From Pleomorphochaeta sp963678575 (GTDB lineage Bacteria > Spirochaetota > Spirochaetia > Sphaerochaetales > Sphaerochaetaceae), in the NCBI GenBank assembly GCA_963678575.2, contig CAXXHV010000002.1, positions 744,001-808,000 of the forward strand: a stretch of DNA of 64,000 nt, read 5' to 3'. This document shows, one piece after another, positions 17,603-25,018 of this stretch. The notes beneath the pieces are model-generated. The model searched no databases. It was not told the origin of the DNA and saw nothing but the letters and a program-made list of their open reading frames with translations. Made by a program: the position numbers and the translations under genes. How positions within the stretch are numbered: position 1 is the stretch's first letter; every line of letters begins with the position of its first letter.

Positions 17603-18103
17603 GTGAAAAATAACATTATAAGAGATCCTTTATTTGAGGAATATGCTCCATTGTTGGATGCTTTAAATATTGTTTTAGTTGATATTGAACTTAATGAAAG
17701 TCCATTTAGCGCAAGAATGTCTGCAATTATAAAATTGAAAGATGGTGAAGTCGGTGTAAATGAATGTGCAAAAGTTTATAATATTATTAAAGCAAGAATG
17801 GAAGTTAGATTAGCTCCTGAACAAGATTTTGATTTAGAAGTATCTACTCCAGGATTACAAAGAAAAATAAAAGATGCCTATGAATTTACTTTGTTCGTAG
17901 GAAAAAGAATTAGAGTGTATGATATAACTAAATCTGCTTGGTTTTCTGGTATTATAAAAGAAGTTAAGCAAAGTAGTGTATTATTAATAGATTGTATTGA
18001 TCAAGATGAAAAAAAGCTTGATGAAGAACTAGATATAGAATTTGAAAATATCTCCAAAGCTAAGTTGGAATATATTTGGGAGGATGGAAAAAATGCCAAG
18101 TGA
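17603..18103 (+). CDS. rimP: Ribosome maturation factor RimP
   Basis: A 166-residue protein of the RimP family, needed for late 30S subunit assembly. The N-terminal alpha/beta domain contains the conserved DFDLEVSTPGLQR stretch (~74-86), followed by a small SH3-like barrel (GKRIRVYD...). It starts at GTG with an AAGGAA site at 17592-17597. First gene of the operon; its 3' end overlaps the true nusA start by 11 nt. Confidence 0.93.
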   Translation: MKNNIIRDPLFEEYAPLLDALNIVLVDIELNESPFSARMSAIIKLKDGEVGVNECAKVYNIIKARMEVRLAPEQDFDLEVSTPGLQRKIKDAYEFTLFVGKRIRVYDITKSAWFSGIIKEVKQSSVLLIDCIDQDEKKLDEELDIEFENISKAKLEYIWEDGKNAK

Positions 18104-19568
18104 TTTAGGAGACGCTATAAAGAGAATAGTAGAAAGTGGTATCTCAGAAGATTTAGTAATTTCAACTGTTGAAGATTTCTTAAAAGCTGCATATAAAAGG
18201 AAATTTGGAAGTGATTCTAATGCAGTAATATCTTTTAATGAAGATTTAAGTTCTGTAGAATTATCATCAAGAAAAATCATTGTTGATGAAGATAATTATT
18301 ATAATACTCTTACAGAAATTTCTTTAGAAGAAGCAAAAGGTTTTAATGAAGAAGCTGAAATTGGTGATGTTATATTAATTCCAATTGATATAAATAAAAC
18401 ATTTGATAGAATTAGTGTTCAAAGTGCTAAGCAAAAAGCACATCAAAGTTTTAGAGATATTCAAAAAGATTCAATTTATAGTGAGTTTAAAAGTAAAGAA
18501 GGCTGTTTAATTAACGGTTATTTTAATCGTCAAATAAGAAATGATATTTTTGTTAATATTGGTTCTACTGAAGGAATATTACCATCAAGATATCAATCTC
18601 CTCGTGAAAGTTATTCACAAGATGATAAAATAAAATGTTATGTTGAAAGAGTCGAAAAAAATGATAAAGGCGTTAGAGTAGTCTTATCAAGAACTTCAGC
18701 TGAATTAGTTAGACAATTGTTTGAATTGGAAGTTCCTGAGATTGGTCAAGGTCAAATAGAAATAGTTAATGTTGCCAGAGAAGCAGGTTATAGATCAAAG
18801 GTTTCAGTTAAAACAAATAACCAAGACATTGATCCTGTAGGAGCCTGTGTTGGTTTAAAAGGTAATAGAATTCAAACTGTAATAAAAGAAATTGAAGGCG
18901 AAAAAATAGATGTTGTTAACTATGATCCAAATCCAGTTAATTATATAATTAATGCTTTAACTCCTGCACAAGTAATTGATGTAATTATTACAGACAGATT
19001 AACATATAGGGCTATTGCTATTGTTGATGAATCACAGTTATCATTAGCAATTGGTAAGGGTGGTTTGAATGTTAAATTAGCTAAAAAATTATGTGACTGG
19101 AATATAGATGTTAAGACTCCAGCTGAATTCCAAGATATGGAATTTGTTAATGAAGCTAAAGAAAGAGCAGAAACATTCTTTATTGATGGAGAACAAGAAG
19201 AATATTATGAAGATCCTGAGGTAGCAGCATCAATCAATACTGGAATTGATGAAGATGAAATTCAATTCTCTGATATTGAATTAGATAAGAACATTGTTGC
19301 TAAACTTCAATTCCATGATATATATACTATTGAAGAATTTGTTAATTTAACAGATTCTGAGATTGAAGCTTTTGGTGATATTACTGAGGAAGATTTAAAA
19401 GCAATAAATACTATTATATTAAAATATGTTGATATTGTTGAAGAAACTGATGAAGAAGAATTTGAGTATAAGTGTCCAACTTGTGGTCACACGATAACAG
19501 TTGATATGAGTGAGTGTCCTGAATGTGGAACTGGCTTAGCATTTGAAACTGTTGAAGAAGAGGAATAG
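18093..19568 (+). CDS. nusA: Transcription termination/antitermination factor NusA with C-terminal zinc ribbon
   Basis: The longest frame opens at 18042, but ATG 18093 (MPSDLGDAIK) has GGGAGG 9 nt upstream and gives 491 residues overlapping rimP by 11 nt. Domains in order: RNA-polymerase-binding N-terminal domain (1-~125), S1 (~130-200), KH1 and KH2 (~205-345, with AIGKGGLNVKLA), a linker, a helical HhH-like acidic domain (~385-440), and a C-terminal zinc ribbon with CPTC and CPEC pairs (about C461, C464, C475, C478). The ribbon is not part of classical NusA. NusA tunes pausing and termination and sits on RNA polymerase. Confidence 0.95.
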   Translation: MPSDLGDAIKRIVESGISEDLVISTVEDFLKAAYKRKFGSDSNAVISFNEDLSSVELSSRKIIVDEDNYYNTLTEISLEEAKGFNEEAEIGDVILIPIDINKTFDRISVQSAKQKAHQSFRDIQKDSIYSEFKSKEGCLINGYFNRQIRNDIFVNIGSTEGILPSRYQSPRESYSQDDKIKCYVERVEKNDKGVRVVLSRTSAELVRQLFELEVPEIGQGQIEIVNVAREAGYRSKVSVKTNNQDIDPVGACVGLKGNRIQTVIKEIEGEKIDVVNYDPNPVNYIINALTPAQVIDVIITDRLTYRAIAIVDESQLSLAIGKGGLNVKLAKKLCDWNIDVKTPAEFQDMEFVNEAKERAETFFIDGEQEEYYEDPEVAASINTGIDEDEIQFSDIELDKNIVAKLQFHDIYTIEEFVNLTDSEIEAFGDITEEDLKAINTIILKYVDIVEETDEEEFEYKCPTCGHTITVDMSECPECGTGLAFETVEEEE

Positions 19569-19579
19569 AATAGAAAAGT

Positions 19580-22504
19580 ATGAGTGAAAAAAAAGCAACT
19601 TTAATTAAACACGTAAAAAGTTCAAATAATGATGCAGAACCTACAACACCAGTAGAAGCTGCTCAAAAACAAACTAAACCAACAATTGAAAAGAAAAAAA
19701 TTATTGTTAAAAAGAAGATTGTTAGAAAGATTCAACCTGTTGAAAATGAAAACAAAAAAAGTGATAAAACTACAAAAAATGATAGTTCATCTGATAATGA
19801 AGAAAAAAAACGTGTAATTAAAAAAACAATAACTAAAGGTGTATCTCCATTACGCACTGGTCCAGTAATTATAAAAAGTACAAATCTTCCTCCAGTTCCT
19901 AATCAAGGTAAAACTGCAAAAGATCATGCTGAATGGCAAAGCCAAAATGCTGGAAAAGTTGTTGAACCTAAAACTACCTCTTCAGCTCCTCGTGTAGCGG
20001 GTACAGTAGGTGGAAAACCTGTTGATGGCTATAGAAATAGAAACCCTCGTTATAGAAATAATAATGGGCCAAATGGTAATAATCCTGCTGGTGGAAATAG
20101 AAATCCAAATTATAGACCTAATAACCAAAATGGTGGCTATGCTGGTAATAATTACCAAGCTGGATATAATAGAAATAATAACCAAACTGGTGGTTATGCT
20201 GGTAATAATTATCAAGCTGGATATAATAGAAATAATAATCAAGCTGGTGGTTATGCTGGTAATAATAGTCAGCCTGGTGGTTATAATAGAAACAATAATG
20301 GTGGACCTAATAATTTCAACAGAAATAACAATGGTGGACCTAATAATTTCAATAGAAACAATAATGGTGGACCTAATAATTTCAACAGAAATAACAATGG
20401 TGGGCCTAATAATTTCAACAGAAATAATAATGGTGGGCCTAATAATTTCAACAGAAATAATAATGGACCAAATAATTTTAATAGAAATAATAATGGACCA
20501 AATAATTTTAATAGAAATAATAATGGACCAAATAGAGGTGGTTTTAATCGCCCAAATAATGATTCATCACAACCATCTGATTTTTCTAATGGAAAGACTC
20601 AAAAGAAAACTTTTAATAAGAAAAAAAGCAATAATTATCAAAAACGTGATGCAACAATGGAAAAAGAATTCCAAATACAAAGAAAGAGAGAACAAGTTGC
20701 TGCTAAACTTGCCTCTGTACCAAAAAACATTGATATTATGGAATCCATTACTGTTGCTGATTTAGCTAAAAAGATGAATCTAAAAGCAAATGATATTATT
20801 GCAAAATTATTCAGTATGGGAATGATGGTTACAATCAACCAATTAATTGATCATGAAACTGCTGAAATAATTGCAAATGAATATAATTGTAAAGTAAAAT
20901 TAGTATCTTTATATGATGAAACTTTAATTGAATCAGAAGAAGATATTGAAGAAGAAATGGAAGAAAGAGCTCCTATTGTTACAATAATGGGTCACGTTGA
21001 CCATGGTAAAACTAAATTACTTGATGCTATTAGATCAACTAATGTAGCTGGTGGAGAATTTGGTGGGATTACACAACATATTGGTGCTTATAAAGTTTCT
21101 CTTGGTGAAAGAGGAGATATTGTATTTTTAGATACTCCTGGTCACGCTGCATTTACAATGATGAGATCTCGTGGAGCTCAAATTACTGATATTGTTGTAC
21201 TTGTTGTTGCTGCTAATGATGGTGTAATGCCACAAACTAGAGAAGCAATAGATCATGCGAAAGCCGCAAAAGTACCAATTATTGTTGCAATAAATAAATG
21301 TGATTTACCTGAATCTAATCCAGACCGTGTTATGCAACAATTATCTGATTTAGGTTTAATGCCAGAAGCCTGGGGTGGTCAAACTTTATATTGTAAAATT
21401 TCTGCTTTAAAGAAAGAAGGTATTGAAGAATTATTAGATACTATCTTGTTAGAAAGTGAAATATTGGAATTAAAAGCTAATCCTAATTGTAGAGCTGAAG
21501 GTAAAATTATCGAATCAAGAATTGACCAAGGAAGAGGTACTGTCGCATCAGTATTAATTGAAAGAGGTACATTAAGACAAGGTGATTACTACGTAGCAGG
21601 TATTTACCCAGGTAGAGTTAGAGCAATGTTTGATGATACTGGAACTAAAATTGATATAGCTGGTCCTTCAACACCTGTTGAAATTATTGGTCTTTCCAAT
21701 ATTCCGTCTGCTGGTGATCCTTTCCAAGTGACTGAAGATGAGAAACAAGCTAGACAAGTAGGTAACAAGCGTCAAGAACTTGAAAGAGCTGGGGCAAATA
21801 AAACTGGTAATAAATTTACTTTGGATACATTATTTGACAAAGTTCAAGAAGGTACTATCGAGAGCTTTAACGTAATTATTAAAGGTGATGTTCAAGGTTC
21901 TGTTGAAGCATTACAAACTTCACTTGAAAAACTTTCTACTAATGAAATTAGGTTAAATGTAATTAGATCTAGTGCTGGTGCAATTATTGAAAGTGATATT
22001 ACATTAGCCTCTGCTTCTTCAGCCTTAGTAATTGGATTCAATGTAAGACCAACACCTAGAGCTTTGGCCTTAGCTGAACAAGAGAAAGTTGAAATAAGAA
22101 AATATAATATTATTTACGATGTAGTAGATGATGTTAGAGATGCAATGGAAGGTATGTTGTCTCCTATTGTTAAAGAAGTTGAAATTGGTAGTGTTGAAGT
22201 TAGAGATACATTTAAAGTGCCAAAAATTGGTATTATTGCTGGTTGTTATGTTCTTAGTGGTAAAGTTAAAAGAAACAGCTTAGTTAAAGTAATACGTGAT
22301 AACATTCAAGTAAGTAAAAACTTAATTAAATTGTCTTCTTTAAGAAGATTTAAAGATGATGCGAAAGAAGTTGCAGCTGGTTTTGAATGTGGTATTGGAC
22401 TTGAAAACTTCCAAGACTTGAGAGTAGGTGATATTCTTGAAGTAATTGAAGAAGAAAAAGTTGCAAGAAAATTAGATGATGGATTAAAAAATGAGTCAGT
22501 ATAG
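19580..22504 (+). CDS. infB: Translation initiation factor IF-2
   Basis: A 974-residue IF-2. A lysine-rich N-terminus (1-~90) leads to a Gly/Asn/Arg low-complexity region (~150-325) made of tandem repeats, then the IF2_N helical domain (~385-440), the GTPase with GHVDHGKT (471-478), DTPGHAAFT and NKCD motifs, and the C-terminal domains that bind fMet-tRNA. The start ATG lies 11 nt after nusA; its last 14 nt overlap rbfA. The family tolerates long variable N-termini, but near-identical short repeats are unusual. Confidence 0.97.
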   Translation: MSEKKATLIKHVKSSNNDAEPTTPVEAAQKQTKPTIEKKKIIVKKKIVRKIQPVENENKKSDKTTKNDSSSDNEEKKRVIKKTITKGVSPLRTGPVIIKSTNLPPVPNQGKTAKDHAEWQSQNAGKVVEPKTTSSAPRVAGTVGGKPVDGYRNRNPRYRNNNGPNGNNPAGGNRNPNYRPNNQNGGYAGNNYQAGYNRNNNQTGGYAGNNYQAGYNRNNNQAGGYAGNNSQPGGYNRNNNGGPNNFNRNNNGGPNNFNRNNNGGPNNFNRNNNGGPNNFNRNNNGGPNNFNRNNNGPNNFNRNNNGPNNFNRNNNGPNRGGFNRPNNDSSQPSDFSNGKTQKKTFNKKKSNNYQKRDATMEKEFQIQRKREQVAAKLASVPKNIDIMESITVADLAKKMNLKANDIIAKLFSMGMMVTINQLIDHETAEIIANEYNCKVKLVSLYDETLIESEEDIEEEMEERAPIVTIMGHVDHGKTKLLDAIRSTNVAGGEFGGITQHIGAYKVSLGERGDIVFLDTPGHAAFTMMRSRGAQITDIVVLVVAANDGVMPQTREAIDHAKAAKVPIIVAINKCDLPESNPDRVMQQLSDLGLMPEAWGGQTLYCKISALKKEGIEELLDTILLESEILELKANPNCRAEGKIIESRIDQGRGTVASVLIERGTLRQGDYYVAGIYPGRVRAMFDDTGTKIDIAGPSTPVEIIGLSNIPSAGDPFQVTEDEKQARQVGNKRQELERAGANKTGNKFTLDTLFDKVQEGTIESFNVIIKGDVQGSVEALQTSLEKLSTNEIRLNVIRSSAGAIIESDITLASASSALVIGFNVRPTPRALALAEQEKVEIRKYNIIYDVVDDVRDAMEGMLSPIVKEVEIGSVEVRDTFKVPKIGIIAGCYVLSGKVKRNSLVKVIRDNIQVSKNLIKLSSLRRFKDDAKEVAAGFECGIGLENFQDLRVGDILEVIEEEKVARKLDDGLKNESV
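20132..20533 (+). repeat. In-frame tandem repeats in infB
   Basis: Two related arrays lie end to end. First come about three copies of a ~60-nt unit encoding GGYAGNNYQAGYNRNNNQ. Then come eight copies of a 33- or 30-nt unit encoding NRNNNGGPNNF (five copies) or NRNNNGPNNF-like (three copies). Copies are nearly identical at DNA level and all lengths are multiples of three, so copy number can change without shifting the frame. Confidence 0.95.
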
Positions 22505-22847
22505 TCAAAAAAGAATTGAATCTAAGATAGAAGAAGCTATTAGCACATTAATTGTTACAGGAGAGATAAAAAACTCTAATGTAAGCACATTGTGTTCAGT
22601 TTCAAGAGTTAGTTTATCTCATGATAATGCTTATGCTACTATTTATATTACAAGTGTTTTAGATGATGAATCATTAAATAAAAGTGTTGCAGGCTTGCAG
22701 AAAGCCGCACCTTTTATTCAAGGTCGTTTAGGGAAATTCTTGGCAACAAGAAATACTCCTAAATTAACTTTTAAAGCTGATAATTCATTTAAAGAAGCTC
22801 AAAAAATTAATAACATAATTGATTCTTTGGAATATTATGGGGACTAA
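22491..22847 (+). CDS. rbfA: Ribosome-binding factor A
   Basis: A 118-residue KH-like protein that binds the 16S rRNA 5' helix region during 30S maturation. Recognised by size, by operon place between infB and truB, and by family-like stretches (SQKRIESKIEEAISTLI at the N-terminus; a C-terminal AQKINNIIDSLEYYGD). The ATG lies inside infB (14-nt overlap), which implies coupled translation, and the stop overlaps the truB start. Confidence 0.9.
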   Translation: MSQYSQKRIESKIEEAISTLIVTGEIKNSNVSTLCSVSRVSLSHDNAYATIYITSVLDDESLNKSVAGLQKAAPFIQGRLGKFLATRNTPKLTFKADNSFKEAQKINNIIDSLEYYGD

Positions 22848-23745
22848 TTCACATATTATATTAACCAATAAACCTAAAGATGTAACTTCGTTTAGATCTT
22901 TAGGTTCAATTAAAAAACATGTTGACAAAAAAGTTGGCCATGCGGGCACTTTAGATAAATTTGCACATGGTTTAATGATTGTTTTAACTGGTTCTACTAC
23001 TAAATTAAATCAGTTGTTTTCAATATTAGATAAAACATATATTGCTACAATACGATTTGGTTCTCAAACTACTACATTAGATGTAGAAGGGGAGATAATT
23101 GAAAAAGCTCCAATTCCAGAATTAGCTGTAATTGAAAAACAAATAAAAGAACATTTTATTGGAAAAATAATGCAAGCACCCCCTTTATATTCAGCGATTC
23201 ATGTTGATGGTAAAAGAGCTTACAAAATTGCACGTAGTGGTAAAAATATTGAAATGGCTGAAAGAGAAGTATCAATTTATAGTTTTGATATAATTTCTTA
23301 TAATAACCTTGATTTAGTATGTAAAATTAAAGTATCAAAAGGTACTTATATTAGATCAATAGCTAGGGATTTAGCTTTAAGTTGTAATTCTCGTGGATAT
23401 TTAGTAGATTTAGTTAGAACTTCTATTGGTCCTTTTCAATTAGAAGAAGCTGTTGATACAGAAACTAAAGAAGATATACAAAAAGGTTTATGTAAAACCG
23501 ATGAATATTTGAAAAAATTAGATTCTGTTTCAATTTATAAAATCGATGATAAGTATTTATTTGATTTATCAAATGGTAAGAAGCCAAATTATAGTCAGTT
23601 ACAACCAGTCTCTATAAAAAATGATGCTTTTTATGCAGCAATATATACTAATGATGATATATTAAGATGTATTTTAAAATTAGATGAAGATAAAAATATT
23701 GAAAAAATATTGTGTCAAATAAATCCATGTTTTGATAGAGGTTAG
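22837..23745 (+). CDS. truB: tRNA pseudouridine(55) synthase TruB
   Basis: Makes pseudouridine 55 in the T-loop of tRNAs. The catalytic Asp40 is in GHAGTLDKFAHG. Further family motifs are PPLYSAIHVDGKRAY and SKGTYIRSIARDL. I chose ATG 22837 (TTTGGA 5 nt upstream, 11-nt overlap with rbfA) over a TTG six codons earlier; this gives 302 residues. The C-terminal ~70 residues are poorly conserved, and the PUA domain is not obvious. Confidence 0.94.
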   Translation: MGTNSHIILTNKPKDVTSFRSLGSIKKHVDKKVGHAGTLDKFAHGLMIVLTGSTTKLNQLFSILDKTYIATIRFGSQTTTLDVEGEIIEKAPIPELAVIEKQIKEHFIGKIMQAPPLYSAIHVDGKRAYKIARSGKNIEMAEREVSIYSFDIISYNNLDLVCKIKVSKGTYIRSIARDLALSCNSRGYLVDLVRTSIGPFQLEEAVDTETKEDIQKGLCKTDEYLKKLDSVSIYKIDDKYLFDLSNGKKPNYSQLQPVSIKNDAFYAAIYTNDDILRCILKLDEDKNIEKILCQINPCFDRG

Positions 23746-23747
23746 TG

Positions 23748-24536
23748 ATGCGAACTATTTTATTTGATGATTTTATTAAAGAAAATAATGAATTTAAAGA
23801 TAAAAAGATTGCTCTTTGTATTGGAGTTTTTGATGGTTTACATATTGGTCATCAAGAAATTTTAAATAAAGTACTTGATGATGATTTGTTTTCTGTCGTA
23901 ATGACATTTAATACAAATCCTAAAATGAAAAGTGGTAGACGAAAAAAGGAAAAACCATTAATCACTAAGGAATTAAAAACTCTATTATTTGAAAAAAAGG
24001 GTTTTGATTTACAAGTCATTATTGACTTTTCTCAAAAAATCAGTAGACTTACAGCAGATGAGTTTTTACATATGTTATGTAAAAATTTACAAATAAAAAA
24101 ATTAGTTGTTGGAGAGGATTTTCAGTTAGGTAATCCAAAAGCTTCATTAAAAGCTTTTGAATTGCAAGAACATCTTTCTTCTTATTCAAAAGATGCTAAG
24201 GTAGTTATTACAAAAGCTATTGTTGATGAAAACAATAAAGTAATTAGTTCTTCGAGAATAAGACAATTAATAAAGATGGGCAAAATGGACGTTGTTCAAA
24301 ATTTGCTCGGCAGAGAGTATTTGCTGGATTTGGGGTTAACACCTTCCCAATTTTCTGGTAACTCGATGTTTATTAATACAGAGGATGTAAAACAATTATT
24401 ACCATGTTGTGGTAAATTTACAGCCCATTGGATTGATGAGGATATTTTATTAAATCTTGTTATTGAACAAGAAGTTTTAATTATTTCTCCAATTTCAAAG
24501 GCCTTTGTGAAAAAAATGATTCTAGTAATTTGCTAG
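23748..24536 (+). CDS. ribF: RibF-like FAD synthetase lacking riboflavin kinase domain
   Basis: 262 residues from ATG 23748 (a GTG one codon earlier is possible). The N-terminal nucleotidyltransferase domain is clear: IALCIGVFDGLHIGHQEIL (~22-40), VVGEDFQLG (~116) and SSSRIRQLI (~162). Standard RibF proteins are about 310 residues and have a C-terminal riboflavin kinase domain with a GxPTAN motif; here only about 80 residues follow, without that motif. It may therefore adenylate FMN but not make FMN. It starts 2 nt after the truB stop, and rpsO follows. Confidence 0.85.
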   Translation: MRTILFDDFIKENNEFKDKKIALCIGVFDGLHIGHQEILNKVLDDDLFSVVMTFNTNPKMKSGRRKKEKPLITKELKTLLFEKKGFDLQVIIDFSQKISRLTADEFLHMLCKNLQIKKLVVGEDFQLGNPKASLKAFELQEHLSSYSKDAKVVITKAIVDENNKVISSSRIRQLIKMGKMDVVQNLLGREYLLDLGLTPSQFSGNSMFINTEDVKQLLPCCGKFTAHWIDEDILLNLVIEQEVLIISPISKAFVKKMILVIC

Positions 24537-24551
24537 ATTGAGGGTATTTAG

Positions 24552-24818
24552 ATGGTAGCTAAAGAAGAAAAAGCACAAATCGTTGCTAAGTTCGGCAATT
24601 CTGAAACAAACACAGGTAGTACACATGTACAAATCGCTTTATTAACTGCTCGTATTAATGATTTACAAGCTCATTTTAAAGCAAATCCAAAAGATCACGC
24701 ATCAAGACGTGGTTTATTACAAATGGTTGGACAAAGAAGAAGACTGCTTCGTTATTTAAAGAATAATAATATTGACGAATACAGAACTTTAATTGCTGAA
24801 TTAGGAATCAGAAAATAA
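24552..24818 (+). CDS. rpsO: 30S ribosomal protein S15
   Basis: An 88-residue S15 with the conserved GSTHVQIALLTARI and DHASRRGLLQMVGQRRRLL stretches, exactly the usual length. It binds the 16S central domain early in assembly. A GAGGG-type site precedes the ATG. It is the last gene before a strong terminator; pnp follows, as in many bacteria. Confidence 0.98.
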   Translation: MVAKEEKAQIVAKFGNSETNTGSTHVQIALLTARINDLQAHFKANPKDHASRRGLLQMVGQRRRLLRYLKNNNIDEYRTLIAELGIRK

Positions 24819-24834
24819 TTTATAATTATTTATG

Positions 24835-24878
24835 AATATTGGAGAATGGTAGTAATACAATTCTCCAATATTTTTTTA
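24835..24878 (+). terminator. Rho-independent terminator after rpsO
   Basis: A perfect 13-bp stem (24835-24847 with 24860-24872; core TTGGAGAAT/ATTCTCCAA), 12-nt loop and a T-run. It closes the rimP-rpsO operon and separates it from pnp. Confidence 0.95.
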
Positions 24879-25018
24879 TGTGTGTTTTCATTGAAACATT
24901 TAAAAAAATAAGTAATAATATATATAACAAGAACTTATAAAAAATAGGGCTAATTTCTATACATTAGAAACACAAAAAAAGAACTATTAGAAAGAACGAA
25001 AAGAATAAGGAATAAGAA

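Noticed and set aside
18042..18092. Longer N-terminus of NusA
   Set aside because: The extra 17 codons lie inside rimP and have no ribosome site, while ATG 18093 has GGGAGG at ideal distance and starts the family sequence.
20132..20533. CRISPR-like repeat array
   Set aside because: The repeats are contiguous, in frame with infB and lack unique spacers.
20010..20765. Open frame of 251 codons on the plus strand inside infB
   Set aside because: It is a frame-shifted reading of the infB repeat region, giving a monotonous Ile/Met/Val-rich product with no start signal.
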